In this document: positions 19,422 to 28,640 of the stretch, in pieces
Layout: every line of letters begins with the position of its first letter
How positions within the stretch are numbered: the stretch's first letter is position 1
Assembly: GCA_029204045.2 (NCBI GenBank)
Contig: CM055068.1
Coordinates: forward strand, 34,859,345-34,923,344
Reading direction: 5' to 3'
DNA length: 64,000 nt
From: Tillandsia leiboldiana
Taxonomy: Eukaryota > Streptophyta > Magnoliopsida > Poales > Bromeliaceae
Notes under the pieces: generated by a model
What the model saw: only the letters and a program-made list of their open reading frames with translations
What the model was told of the DNA's origin: nothing
Databases searched by the model: none
Position numbers and translations under genes: made by a program

Positions 19422-21929
19422 TTGAAGGTGAAGGCCGAGGACATCCCAAAGACGGCATTCAGGTCGCGGTACGGGCATTATGAGTTCACCGTCATGCCTT
19501 TTGGACTGACAAATGCCCCTGCAGCTTTTATGGATTTAATGAACAGGATTTTTCGACCATACCTGGATCGGTTCGTCGTTGTTTTTATTGATGACATCCT
19601 AGTTTATTCCCGAAGCGATGCGGAGCACGAGGAGCATCTGAGGATTGTGCTACAACTTCTGAGAGAGAGGAAGTTGTATGCCAAGTTATCTAAGTGTGAA
19701 TTTTGGCTTCGGGAGGTTGTCTTTTTGGGCCACGTGATTTCAGCCGCTGGAGTGGCAGTAGACCCGGCGAAGATCGAGGCAGTCCGGGATTGGCCCCGAC
19801 CGACGACGGTATCAGAGGTTCGCAGTTTCATGGGCTTAGTAGGATATTACCGTCGATTTGTGGAAGGTTTTGCGAAACTTTCCACACCCCTCACTCGTTT
19901 GACGCGAAAAGGGATTAAGTTTACTTGGAGTGAGGATTGTCAGAGGAGCTTTGAGGAATTAAAGAACAGATTGATGTCGGCTCCTGTCCTTTCCCTCCCT
20001 GTTATGGGGAAAGGATACGTGGTATACAGTGACGCATCGCACAGTGGACTTGGTTGCGTGCTGATGCAGGAAGGAAGGGTAATCGCTTATGCCTCCCGGC
20101 AACTGAAGGATTATGAAAAGAATTACCCTACCCACGATTTGGAGCTAGCTGCGGTGATTTTTGCACTAAAGTTGTGGCGCCATTATCTGTATGGGGAGCA
20201 TTGCGAGATTTATACCGACCACAAGAGCTTGAAATACCTGTTCACGCAGAAGGAGCTCAACTTGAGGCAGCGTAGATGGTTGGAATTGTTGAAAGATTAT
20301 GATGTAGACATATTATACCATCCTGGCAAGGCCAACGTGGTTGCTGATGCCCTGAGCAGGAGAGCAGTACCGAGTCTATCTTTGAGGATCACCGATCAGG
20401 CGCCATTACTTGAGCAGATGAGGCGGTTAGAGCTCGAGGTTGTGTCCCCTGGGGTCTCTGCTAGACTTATGTCTCTAGTCGTGCAGCCCACTCTGTTGGA
20501 CAGGATTCGGGAGAGACAGAGTGAGGACCCCCACCTGGTGAGGATTCGAGAGCAGATGCAGACTGGTTTGATAGGGGACTTCTCAGTCGATGCTGCGGGA
20601 GCACTACGGTACAGGGACCGCGCGTGTGTTCCTATGGACGCAGAGATCCGAGAGCAGATCATGAGGGAGGCCCACTATACACCTTATACCATCCATCCTG
20701 GTGGGACTAAGATGTATAGGGATCTTAAGGCGCAGTTTTGGTGGAATGGGTTGAAAAGAGACATTGGGAGATTTGTAGCACACTGCCTAACTTGTCAGCA
20801 AGTAAAGGCGGAGCATCGTGTACCTGCTGGCAAGTTGCAGAGTCTCCCAATCCCTGAATGGAAATGGGAACATGTTACGATGGATTTTGTCACTAGTTTG
20901 CCGAGAGCACAGACGGGAGCGGATGCTATCTGGGTAGTCGTGGACAGGCTTACCAAATCCGCTCACTTTCTGCCGGTTCAGATGACTTGGCCGATGGAGC
21001 GACTCGCACAGGTGTACTTGGCTGAGGTGGTTAGATTACACGGAGTACCTGTTTCCATCGTATCAGATAGAGACCCGAGGTTTGTCTCGCATTTCTGGAG
21101 GAGTTTACAGACAGCCTTGGGGACGCAGCTCCGATTCAGTACAGCATTCCACCCACAGACCGATGGGCAGTCAGAGCGCACTATTCAGACCCTCGAGGAT
21201 ATGTTGAGAGCATGCATTCTGGACTTTGGAGGAGGATGGTACCGACACATGGGATTAGTTGAGTTTGCGTACAACAACAGCTATCAAGCGAGCATTCAGA
21301 TGGCTCCGTTTGAAGCGTTGTATGGACGCAAGTGTCGGTCACCCCTTTATTGGAGTGACGTGGGTGAGAAGAAGACCTTGGGTCCTGATCTGCTGTTAGA
21401 GGCAGAGGAAAAGGTCAGATTGATACGACGACACCTCGAGACCGCCCAGAGTCGACAGAGGAGTTATGCTGATACTCGACGGCGAGACTTAGAGTTCCAG
21501 GTGGGTGACCATGTTTTTCTGAAAGTCTCGCCTTCGAAGGGGATTCGGAGATTTGGTATTCGTGGGAAACTGAGCCCTCGTTATATTGGACCTTTTGAGG
21601 TGTTGGAGCGCTTAGGGCCAGTTGCCTACAGGCTTGCGCTTCCTCCCAGGCTTTCGGGTGTTCACAATGTTTTTCATGTTTCGACACTGAGGAGGTATGT
21701 TCATGACCCGTCTCATATCATCGATTTCACCCCATTGGAGGTTGCTGAGGACCTGAGCTATGTTGAGCGGCCGTTGAGGATCTTGGACCGTGAGGTTAGG
21801 GAGTTGCGCAGTCGGGCCATCCCGTATGTGAAGGTCCTCTGGAGCAGTCATGATGAGCGCGAGGCTACCTGGGAGTTGGAGTCAGCGATGATGGATGCTC
21901 ACCCCCACTTGTTTGAGGCCGCTACCTGA
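19422..21929 (+). CDS. gypsy-1 pol: RT, RNase H, integrase, chromodomain-like end
   Basis: Open frame of 835 codons; the ATG is internal to pol and not a real start. In order: the rest of RT with FIDDILVYS (about 19585-19611); RNase H with YSDASHSGLG; integrase HHCC zinc domain (EAHYTPYTIHPGGTKMY ... HCLTCQQVKAEH); DDE core with VTMDFVTSLP, VSDRDPRFVSHFW and FHPQTDGQSERTIQTLEDM; the GPFEVLERLGPVAYRLALP block of the integrase C-terminus; and the end YVKVLWSSHDEREATWELES, a chromodomain-like module typical of Tekay/Del chromoviruses, thought to steer integration to heterochromatin. Stop TGA at 21927-21929. All catalytic residues I can check are present. Confidence 0.94.
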   Translation: MKVKAEDIPKTAFRSRYGHYEFTVMPFGLTNAPAAFMDLMNRIFRPYLDRFVVVFIDDILVYSRSDAEHEEHLRIVLQLLRERKLYAKLSKCEFWLREVVFLGHVISAAGVAVDPAKIEAVRDWPRPTTVSEVRSFMGLVGYYRRFVEGFAKLSTPLTRLTRKGIKFTWSEDCQRSFEELKNRLMSAPVLSLPVMGKGYVVYSDASHSGLGCVLMQEGRVIAYASRQLKDYEKNYPTHDLELAAVIFALKLWRHYLYGEHCEIYTDHKSLKYLFTQKELNLRQRRWLELLKDYDVDILYHPGKANVVADALSRRAVPSLSLRITDQAPLLEQMRRLELEVVSPGVSARLMSLVVQPTLLDRIRERQSEDPHLVRIREQMQTGLIGDFSVDAAGALRYRDRACVPMDAEIREQIMREAHYTPYTIHPGGTKMYRDLKAQFWWNGLKRDIGRFVAHCLTCQQVKAEHRVPAGKLQSLPIPEWKWEHVTMDFVTSLPRAQTGADAIWVVVDRLTKSAHFLPVQMTWPMERLAQVYLAEVVRLHGVPVSIVSDRDPRFVSHFWRSLQTALGTQLRFSTAFHPQTDGQSERTIQTLEDMLRACILDFGGGWYRHMGLVEFAYNNSYQASIQMAPFEALYGRKCRSPLYWSDVGEKKTLGPDLLLEAEEKVRLIRRHLETAQSRQRSYADTRRRDLEFQVGDHVFLKVSPSKGIRRFGIRGKLSPRYIGPFEVLERLGPVAYRLALPPRLSGVHNVFHVSTLRRYVHDPSHIIDFTPLEVAEDLSYVERPLRILDREVRELRSRAIPYVKVLWSSHDEREATWELESAMMDAHPHLFEAAT

Positions 21930-21941
21930 GGTATGACTTTT

Positions 21942-21957
21942 GTTTCGAGGACGAAAC
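21942..21957 (+). other. conserved hairpin before the polypurine tract, gypsy-1
   Basis: GTTTCGAGGACGAAAC: six-base arms around AGGA, 12 bases after the pol stop. The same 16 bases occur at the same place in gypsy-2, -C, -D and -E. Confidence 0.7.
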
Positions 21958-21967
21958 TTTTTCTTGT

Positions 21968-21976
21968 AGGGGAGGA
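21968..21976 (+). other. gypsy-1 polypurine tract
   Basis: AGGGGAGGA immediately upstream of the 3' LTR; primer site for plus-strand cDNA synthesis. Confidence 0.9.
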
Positions 21977-24900
21977 TGTAGTGTACTGGTTTTTCCCCTT
22001 GCAACTTTCCGGTGAATCCATTGTGTAGAATGCCTAGTGTTGGTGTCTGGCCCATGGTGCATCGAAGGGGTGCCACAGATGGACCTTGTGAGATTTTGAT
22101 AGCGGAATTGGCCTTCGGCTGTAATTGCCGAATTTTAGAAAAGGTTTTGGGCCAATCTGAGGTTAGATTTGGATTCAGCGCGGAAAAAACGCTTGAAAAC
22201 GGCTATTTGCTTGTTGAATTTGGAGTCCGGATGACCAAATGCGGGCTTCCGGAAGATTTGGGGGATTTTCGGTGCATGGGGGTGACACGTGGACCGGCCC
22301 GAGCCACGTGGCGGCCTTTTATTGGCCGGCTCACGCAGCTGGGTCCACGGGGTGGCGCGGTGGTGCATGGACCGCGGCGGGTGGACGCGTGGCGTGCCCT
22401 GGTAGGCGGGCGCACGCGGCACGGCTCACTGGAATTGCGGGTTTGCGGTGGACCGGGCGCATGACACGTGGCGGCTTCGGATTCGTCGGCCCACGTGGGC
22501 GCGGTCCACGGGTGCGCGGGGGAGGGCGCCTCGGTACTGTGCGCGCACGTGCGCGCACAGTGGCGCCAGGCGGGGCGGTCGGCCGCACTCGAGTGCGACA
22601 CGCGTCGCCTCGGGATTGGGCGGCCGTACCTACCCCCGCTGACTGCGGGGGGCCACGTGGCGTGTTGCGGGCCGCGGGGATCCGCTGTCCCCTGTTCGGG
22701 GCGACGTGGCCGTCCCAGAAATTTCCGGGCGCGTCGGACGGGTTCTGTACAACCCGGTTTCCGGGCGCAGTGCGCCCGGAAACTGCGCCCGAAAACCGGC
22801 CCTTTAGCTATTTGCGCTGGGCCTTTAAATAGCTCCCCCCTTCGCCCCTTTAGCTTTTTTGGACTTCTTTTCGCTGGGCTTCCTTCACAGAGATTCCTCC
22901 TCTCTCAGTGCTCTACCCTTTGGAGAAGTTTGAAGATTTTTGGAGGCACGCATCCCGAGGTTCACCATTTTTCGGCGCGGCGCGACGCTTGTTCTCCGGC
23001 GATCCTCTTCGCCCCTTCTCAGTGTTTGGACTCCTCCGACCCACCCCGACCTCGGAATTCGCCGATTCTTGCGCCGTTGGACTCACGACAGGTAGGGCTT
23101 CAACTCCTGTGTTTTATGGTTCCTCGATTTCCGTGCTGATCTTGGAGTTTTCTTAGCACCCATTTGACCCTTTTTCTTCGCGGACTTTTGGGACAGCACC
23201 GCAGTGTTCTTGCCATATCTTTTCGCTCAGGCGTCGGAACGAGGCGATTCAAAAGACAATTTCCATCTACGTTTCGCAAGGAGTCTCCTGGATTTTTCTC
23301 GGATTTTTCTGAATTTTACTCGAGGGTGAGAATCTCCTTTCTCTGTGGTTCCTTGTCACAGGAATTTAGTGCAGTTTGGATTTGGGGTGTACCCCTTGTC
23401 GGATTTTTATCTCAGCGTAGGAAACTCCAAATTGGGCGTGCAGGTACTCGTTTCGACGGGCTCGTCGCAAGGATCGCGATAGTATTTTTCTTGGATTTTT
23501 CTGGGCATTATTCGCAGGTAAAAATTAGTGAATTGTGGACTGCTGATTTGGGGGACAGATTCTGGAAAGTGTGGATGTTTAGCTTATGTATTTTCCTTTG
23601 GGGTATTTTATACAGATTGGTGGTGTGTTTGGACTGATCTTGGACTTCGCCTTTGGGAATTTGGAATAGCGCTCGAGGTGGGTGATGTTGTGAACCTCCT
23701 ACTTGTGAATGTCACTAGGCCTATTAGAATGCCACGTTTATGTGTTATTAAATATGAATGTATCTAGCATGCTTGCATGAGATTAAGGTTCCTTTGCTAA
23801 TACTTGTATTGTTAGCAGGCTACAAGTTAGTAAGTGGTGTTTCCATGTTTAGATATGCAATTTAATTAGTTGGAAAGAATGCTATAGCCATATCATATTG
23901 TATGTTGAGGGAAGGTTTGGGCATGTGGTTAAAATGAATGTTGTATAAGGGGTACTTGCTAGTAGATTGTGCATCTAAATGTATTAAGTATCATATATCT
24001 TACCGCATGTACATCGGGATTACCCAAACACTTAATGTTGCATATGTTTGAATAATTGGAGTAATTATAGCAAATAAAGGACTTTGCATGCTTGAATGGT
24101 CATCTAGCTAAGCCACCTTTTTCTGCTACACAAACATATTGGAATTGACTTAGGAGAAACCATGCTTTTATTCGTTCTCCTGTCGTCTAGTCTTAGGGGA
24201 TTGTGTAGTCAGATGTTCAGAGTTGGGACAGTCGGGGATCGATGTTTGGGTGTTGCGGCGACCGCGGACTGTGGGCGGTTGACCGGATTATTATTATTAT
24301 TATTATTACTTTTGCATCAGATTGGAGGTAGGGGATCGAGTTTCCCTTTAGTGGATGGGTTTTTCCCACTTGGATCAGGGTCGTGACCCCGTCCTGCTAT
24401 TTATGGTACTGATGATACTAGTGACTGTGATACTATGCTCGTGTGGGGTCGCTCCCCTCGAGTGCCACTCCGGAGTAGGATTCCGACCGTGTTGGGTGCC
24501 GGTCAGGCCGTGTTGGGTGCCGGCTAGACCGTGTTGGGTTCCGGTCTATTTTGGACAGGGGAGATACTGAGTTGTGAGGTTGACAGCAGAGCAGGCAGTA
24601 CCAGTGTTTACTGGTGTTTTGATTGGGTTGGTCTGTCAGTCCTTACGTTCTGGTGCATGTTTTTAGCCATTCTCTAGTAGGCATCGTAGAGGCATGTTAG
24701 TGGTAGCTCTGCATCAGTAGTGTACTTGTAGCTTACCACCTTTGTTTCATTTTTCGCCTCTGATCGTCCTAGTGGGCATGTCTGAGTTTGAGGTCTACCC
24801 ACTAGGGGAGGCTACTGTTTTTATAGTAGTTCTCACCCCCCACTGTTTTCTCTTTTCTGTTCCCCTTTGTTTTGCAGAGTTCTCTGCGGGAGTTGCGGGA

Positions 24901-25276
24901 CCCTCTTCCTGGATCGAGGTAAGAGGATCGCTGATTAGCTAGCCACTGCCCGAGTTCGAGTTTAGTAGTTTTGATGTATCCCCAGTACACTCAGACGGTT
25001 GTATTTTCCTTTTTATTTTGGGTCTGGCTGCGGCCAGCTGGTTGTATATATTTCGTGAGCTGGGAGAGACACTTGTATATTTCTGAGAGCTTACTGTACT
25101 TTCATTTCCAGCATTTGTCTGAGTTGTATTAGTTTTAGTTTAGCTCTGTTTTATGCTCCTTTATTACTTGTTTTATATCTGAGCAGGTTATCAGCGCTTC
25201 GTGTACACGGAAAATTCCGTGTGCACGGCGGATCTGTGGACGGGCCCGGGTTCTGGTTTACACCCGGGGCGTGACA
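21977..25276 (+). mobile_element. gypsy-1 3' LTR
   Basis: 3300 bp, nearly identical to the 5' LTR, with the same G-box cluster, palindrome and hairpin. Differences seen by eye include C/T at 8675/22029, G/C in TATTTGGGCTGGG, A/G in TTCCGTACTG and several single-base homopolymer indels. Confidence 0.95.
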
Positions 25277-25281
25277 CCCTT
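25277..25281. repeat. target-site duplication CCCTT, right copy
   Basis: Matches 8625-8629; closes the gypsy-1 insertion. Confidence 0.93.
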
Positions 25282-25980
25282 TCTTAACAGGGCCGCCTTA
25301 AACCCTAGCCGTCAAGAGAGAAACCAAGGAGGGAAAAACCCTACGACCCCCCGATTGTAAAGAAACCCTAAAATTGCCAAAATAAAAACCGACGGCTAAG
25401 ATTGTCTCGAAAAGCATGTCAAACGCTCGCACGGATCCCGGAGCACCTAAAAAGGGGTCCAAACTTCAAAAAAAATAATTCTGGGAGATCCGGGAGTCGA
25501 AATTCGAATCTGATCGCGCCTCCGTTCACCGTTTTGCGAGCTCTAGTACCAAAAAATATCCGCAAGTCCCGATGATCAGCCCAAAAATTCTCGAATTTCT
25601 GCCCCACCTTAGTCAACTAAAAAAAATATTAAATTAGGACCCTAAACGAAAAACCGAAAGGTCGAGGTACCACCCAAAAGATAAAATAACCCACTGACAT
25701 AAAGAAAATGAAAAGTCCGATCGCCTCGAAAAGTGTACCAGCCACCTAGCACGGATTCCGATGCACCACTCAAAGCAAACGCTTTGACCCCCATTCCGGG
25801 AGATCCGTAAGTCGGAATCCGAATCCGTTCGCTTTGCCGCCCTCCATTCTTCGAGCTCAAACACAGAAAAATACTAGCGGCCCCGGTCAGTCCATTGCCG
25901 AAAGCGGTGAAAAGTTTTCCTACCAGTCCCGTCAAAATAAAAAGGGGGTATACAGGGCAAGGGAACGCCAGGACTCTACA
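25282..25980 (-). mobile_element. solo LTR of family A, right part
   Basis: Continues the solo LTR interrupted at 8630. Shared blocks with the family A LTRs at 31880-32000 and 57410-57520 include CTGGGAGATCCGGGAGTCG (compare CCGGGAGATTCCGGCGTCG) and TTTTGCGAGCTCTAGTACC. A block of about 300 bases seems partly duplicated (25480-25600 and 25790-25930). Ends ACTCTACA at 25980, the reverse complement of an LTR start, followed by the duplication CTAGT. Confidence 0.85.
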
Positions 25981-25985
25981 CTAGT
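25981..25985. repeat. target-site duplication CTAGT, right copy
   Basis: Matches 6330-6334 and closes the solo LTR insertion in the gypsy-B LTR. Confidence 0.9.
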
Positions 25986-28341
25986 CTTTATGAACTTTTG
26001 GTAAGTGGATATCATTTGGGGGTATATGGACTTGCTATGAGTGTGGGGAGTTTCCTTTGTGTGTGCAGAGGAGTTGGAGAATGTTGTTGGGTGTTGTGAA
26101 TTTTGGTGTGGGCTGTGGTTTATGGAATGTATAAGTGCTTGTATGTGTGAGGTGGTTTTGTAAGTGAATTAGAAGATAATTTATTTTGTTCTTAGATGCT
26201 GGTTGTGTGTGTATTTGTGGTTAAGTGAACATTGATTATTTGTGGGCTTTTGGAACTTTTAAGTGTGTTGTGGGGACTTTTTGGAGGCAGATGGTGCTGG
26301 AACCTTGGTTTTCAATACGAGTTGGCCGTGGAAGTGAGCCAGTGAGTGCGTGGTTTTCTGTAGAGGACTTGAGTTTTAGTCGAACTTCCGGGGATTTTTC
26401 CAGGTACGTGGCAATGTGCACGCGCGCGGCGCATTTTTTCAGAGTTTCTTCAGTTCGAGGTTTTGGCACTTCACCGACTTCAGCGTTGCCTGCGGAAAGC
26501 GATCCAGGTGGGTTGGAATTTCTCCAAAATTTACGGAATGCCCTTAATGCTATTGATTGCAAATTCACCATGTTTATTATGCATTTTTCACTATCGTGCA
26601 TCTGATAGTTGCCTGAAATTTTCTGTAAAATTTATTGGAACCCCGGATCATTTTTAGCATACTCCTGATACTATATGACACTAGATTTCACGTTTTGTTG
26701 GCATCGTATTTGCACCTGGATCGTTTTAAAAATCGAGAAAACCCGTTTTAAGGAAAACCAACATTTTCAAAGTGGTTTTTAAGTTATGAGTTCGCCAGGG
26801 GTATGACATAGGTCCACGTGGCCCGGTATGCTTGTATACTCGTGCCAGGGGGCCGAGTGGATTTTTAGAGATTTGTGAGATGAGTTTCTAGTGTCATGTG
26901 AGTGTGAGCTTTGTTGGGATCGATGAGGTTTTCAAGATTATGGGTCGTGCATATCAGATTTAGTCGGGGAGGTGGTTCTCCGACGTAGCTGTGAGAGTGT
27001 TGGGCACTTCCTAATCGAGTCGTGGAGGGTTTTCCCGACTGAGTTGTGTCATTTGAGCATTTGAGTTTCCGATCTCTTTGATCGTGGATCATAGCCTGCT
27101 ATATTGAGATACTTGACAGAGATCCTTGTTACTGAGACACTTTACTCGTGCGGGTCGCTCCCCTCCAGTGCCACTCCGGAGGTAGGCTTGACCGAGCCGT
27201 GTGCCGGTCTGTTACTTATATTTTGACCGAGCCGTGTGCCGGTCCGTTACATACACTGAGATCGAGCCGTGTGCCGATCAGTTACTGAGTTCGACAGCAA
27301 GTAGGCAGTACCGGTTTTTACTGGTGGATTGATTGGGTTATCTTTGGTCAGCTACTTTTATTGTTGCACTCATGCCTGGGGGCTGAGGGGTGTCTTATAG
27401 CTATGTTAGACCAGTGCTAGTGTTGTTGGGAACCGTTGGGTTGGCGGTGGTCCCGGATCATTGAGAGTACTTTGACCGTTGTGCAAGATGTGAGGAGCTT
27501 GAGTCCATTCCGTTCTGAGAGAGAGCGTGGATTTCGACTATAGCCTGCATGTGCCACTTTTCGATAGCAAGTTAGTCCGATTGGACACCCTATGTTGATA
27601 TACTAGGGAGGCGCCGGCTTGACTGGACCCGATGTGGCAGTCAGCTCGATTGGGTCGATTGAGCACCTCGTGTGCGAGTGGTGTATGCATAGCATGTTCT
27701 TAGATGAGTTTTCCCTTTGAGCATGGTACTTGAGGCATATTAGCAGTAGCGTGTGTATGCATATCATGTTATTGGTAGAGTTTCTTGAGCTTTATGATTG
27801 AGACATATTAGCTGTAGTTTTCTTTCAGCTTACCCATTATCTATCTATCTGCATACCTATCTGTTTTGCCTCCAGTAGACTTTGTGGGCATACCGTGGAT
27901 ATTGGGACGGTACCCACTGAGATCTGCCTTTTGCAGTAGATCTCACACCCGCTGCGGTGACAGGTTGAGGTGGCTGTTCTGGCTTGGTTCGCGCGGAGAC
28001 AGCAGATCGAGGTGAGGACGTGGCCGATTAGTTCCTTACCAGCATTGAGAGTCTGAGGTAGATGTACCCGGTATATTTTATGTTTCCACTTTTGTACTGG
28101 ACATTCTGAGAGGTCTATGAGGATTGTATTTACTTTTTGTTGAGAGACTTGTATTGAGGCTTTTATTTTTATTCAGATGTTCAGTGTTTTACATTCTGTA
28201 GCTATTAGTTCTTTTTCAGCTCTGATACATGTTTAGCTATAGATCTTATGCAGGGTAGACGCTTCGTCTGTGCGGCAGTTTCCGCACAGACGACGGATCT
28301 GTTGACGAGCCCGGATCGCAGTTCGACCCCGGGGCGTGACA
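25986..28341 (+). mobile_element. gypsy-B 5' LTR, second half
   Basis: Resumes the LTR left at 6334 and ends CCGGGGCGTGACA at 28341, directly before a primer-binding site. It shares with the gypsy-1 LTR the block GGGTCGCTCCCCT(C)CAGTGCCACTCCGGA (27151-27180) followed by small tandem repeats, then a T-rich stretch and the conserved CAGACGACGGATCTGTTGACG end. No gene is seen; short open frames are not conserved. Confidence 0.83.
27190..27285. repeat. tandem repeat in gypsy-B LTR
   Basis: Three units of about 35 bases with the 26-base core GACCGAGCCGTGTGCCGG.. at 27190, 27225 and 27260. Gypsy-1 has three shorter related units (GTGTTGGGTGCCGG) at the same place. Confidence 0.7.
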
Positions 28342-28345
28342 AGGG

Positions 28346-28358
28346 TGGTATCAGAGCC
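28346..28358 (+). other. gypsy-B primer-binding site
   Basis: TGGTATCAGAGCC, four bases after the LTR end; 13 bases complementary to the 3' end of initiator tRNA-Met. Confidence 0.88.
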
Positions 28359-28640
28359 TAGGAATATAGGTCGTTGGGGACTTAGAAACCCTAGGCTATT
28401 GGTTGGACAGTAGGATGACCGTCGTGAGAGACGTGACTTTAGCGAGAGTCCTGATTGAGTTGTACCTCCCTACCTCCCCCAGAGGATTGGGGCGAGTGAT
28501 CTTACATGTTATTCCTCTAAAGATGATTATGTTGGCTGCAGACAACATAATACTTTAGTATGGGTAACATGTTCTAGACTTTCGCTTGATTGGATCGAGA
28601 GAGTTCTTGGTCCTAATGTTTGTTATGTTGCAGTGGTTTC

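Larger units (their letters stand above)
8630..25276 (+). mobile_element. gypsy-1: full-length Ty3/gypsy element (family B)
   Basis: Complete plus-strand element: 5' LTR 8630-11931, primer-binding site 11939-11950, gag-pol, polypurine tract 21968-21976 and 3' LTR 21977-25276, flanked by CCCTT duplications. The chromodomain-like end of pol, initiator-Met tRNA primer and long LTRs fit the Tekay/Del clade. The internal region appears twice (12054-16808 and about 16911-21688) around an N gap, with indels piling up toward the gap on both sides. One copy is therefore almost certainly an assembly error, and the real element would be about 11.8 kb rather than 16.6 kb. Confidence 0.92.

Noticed and set aside
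12054..21688. A true tandem duplication of a gypsy interior, as from recombination
   Set aside because: The N gap lies exactly between the copies and errors grade toward it from both sides; assembly overlap is the simpler reading.
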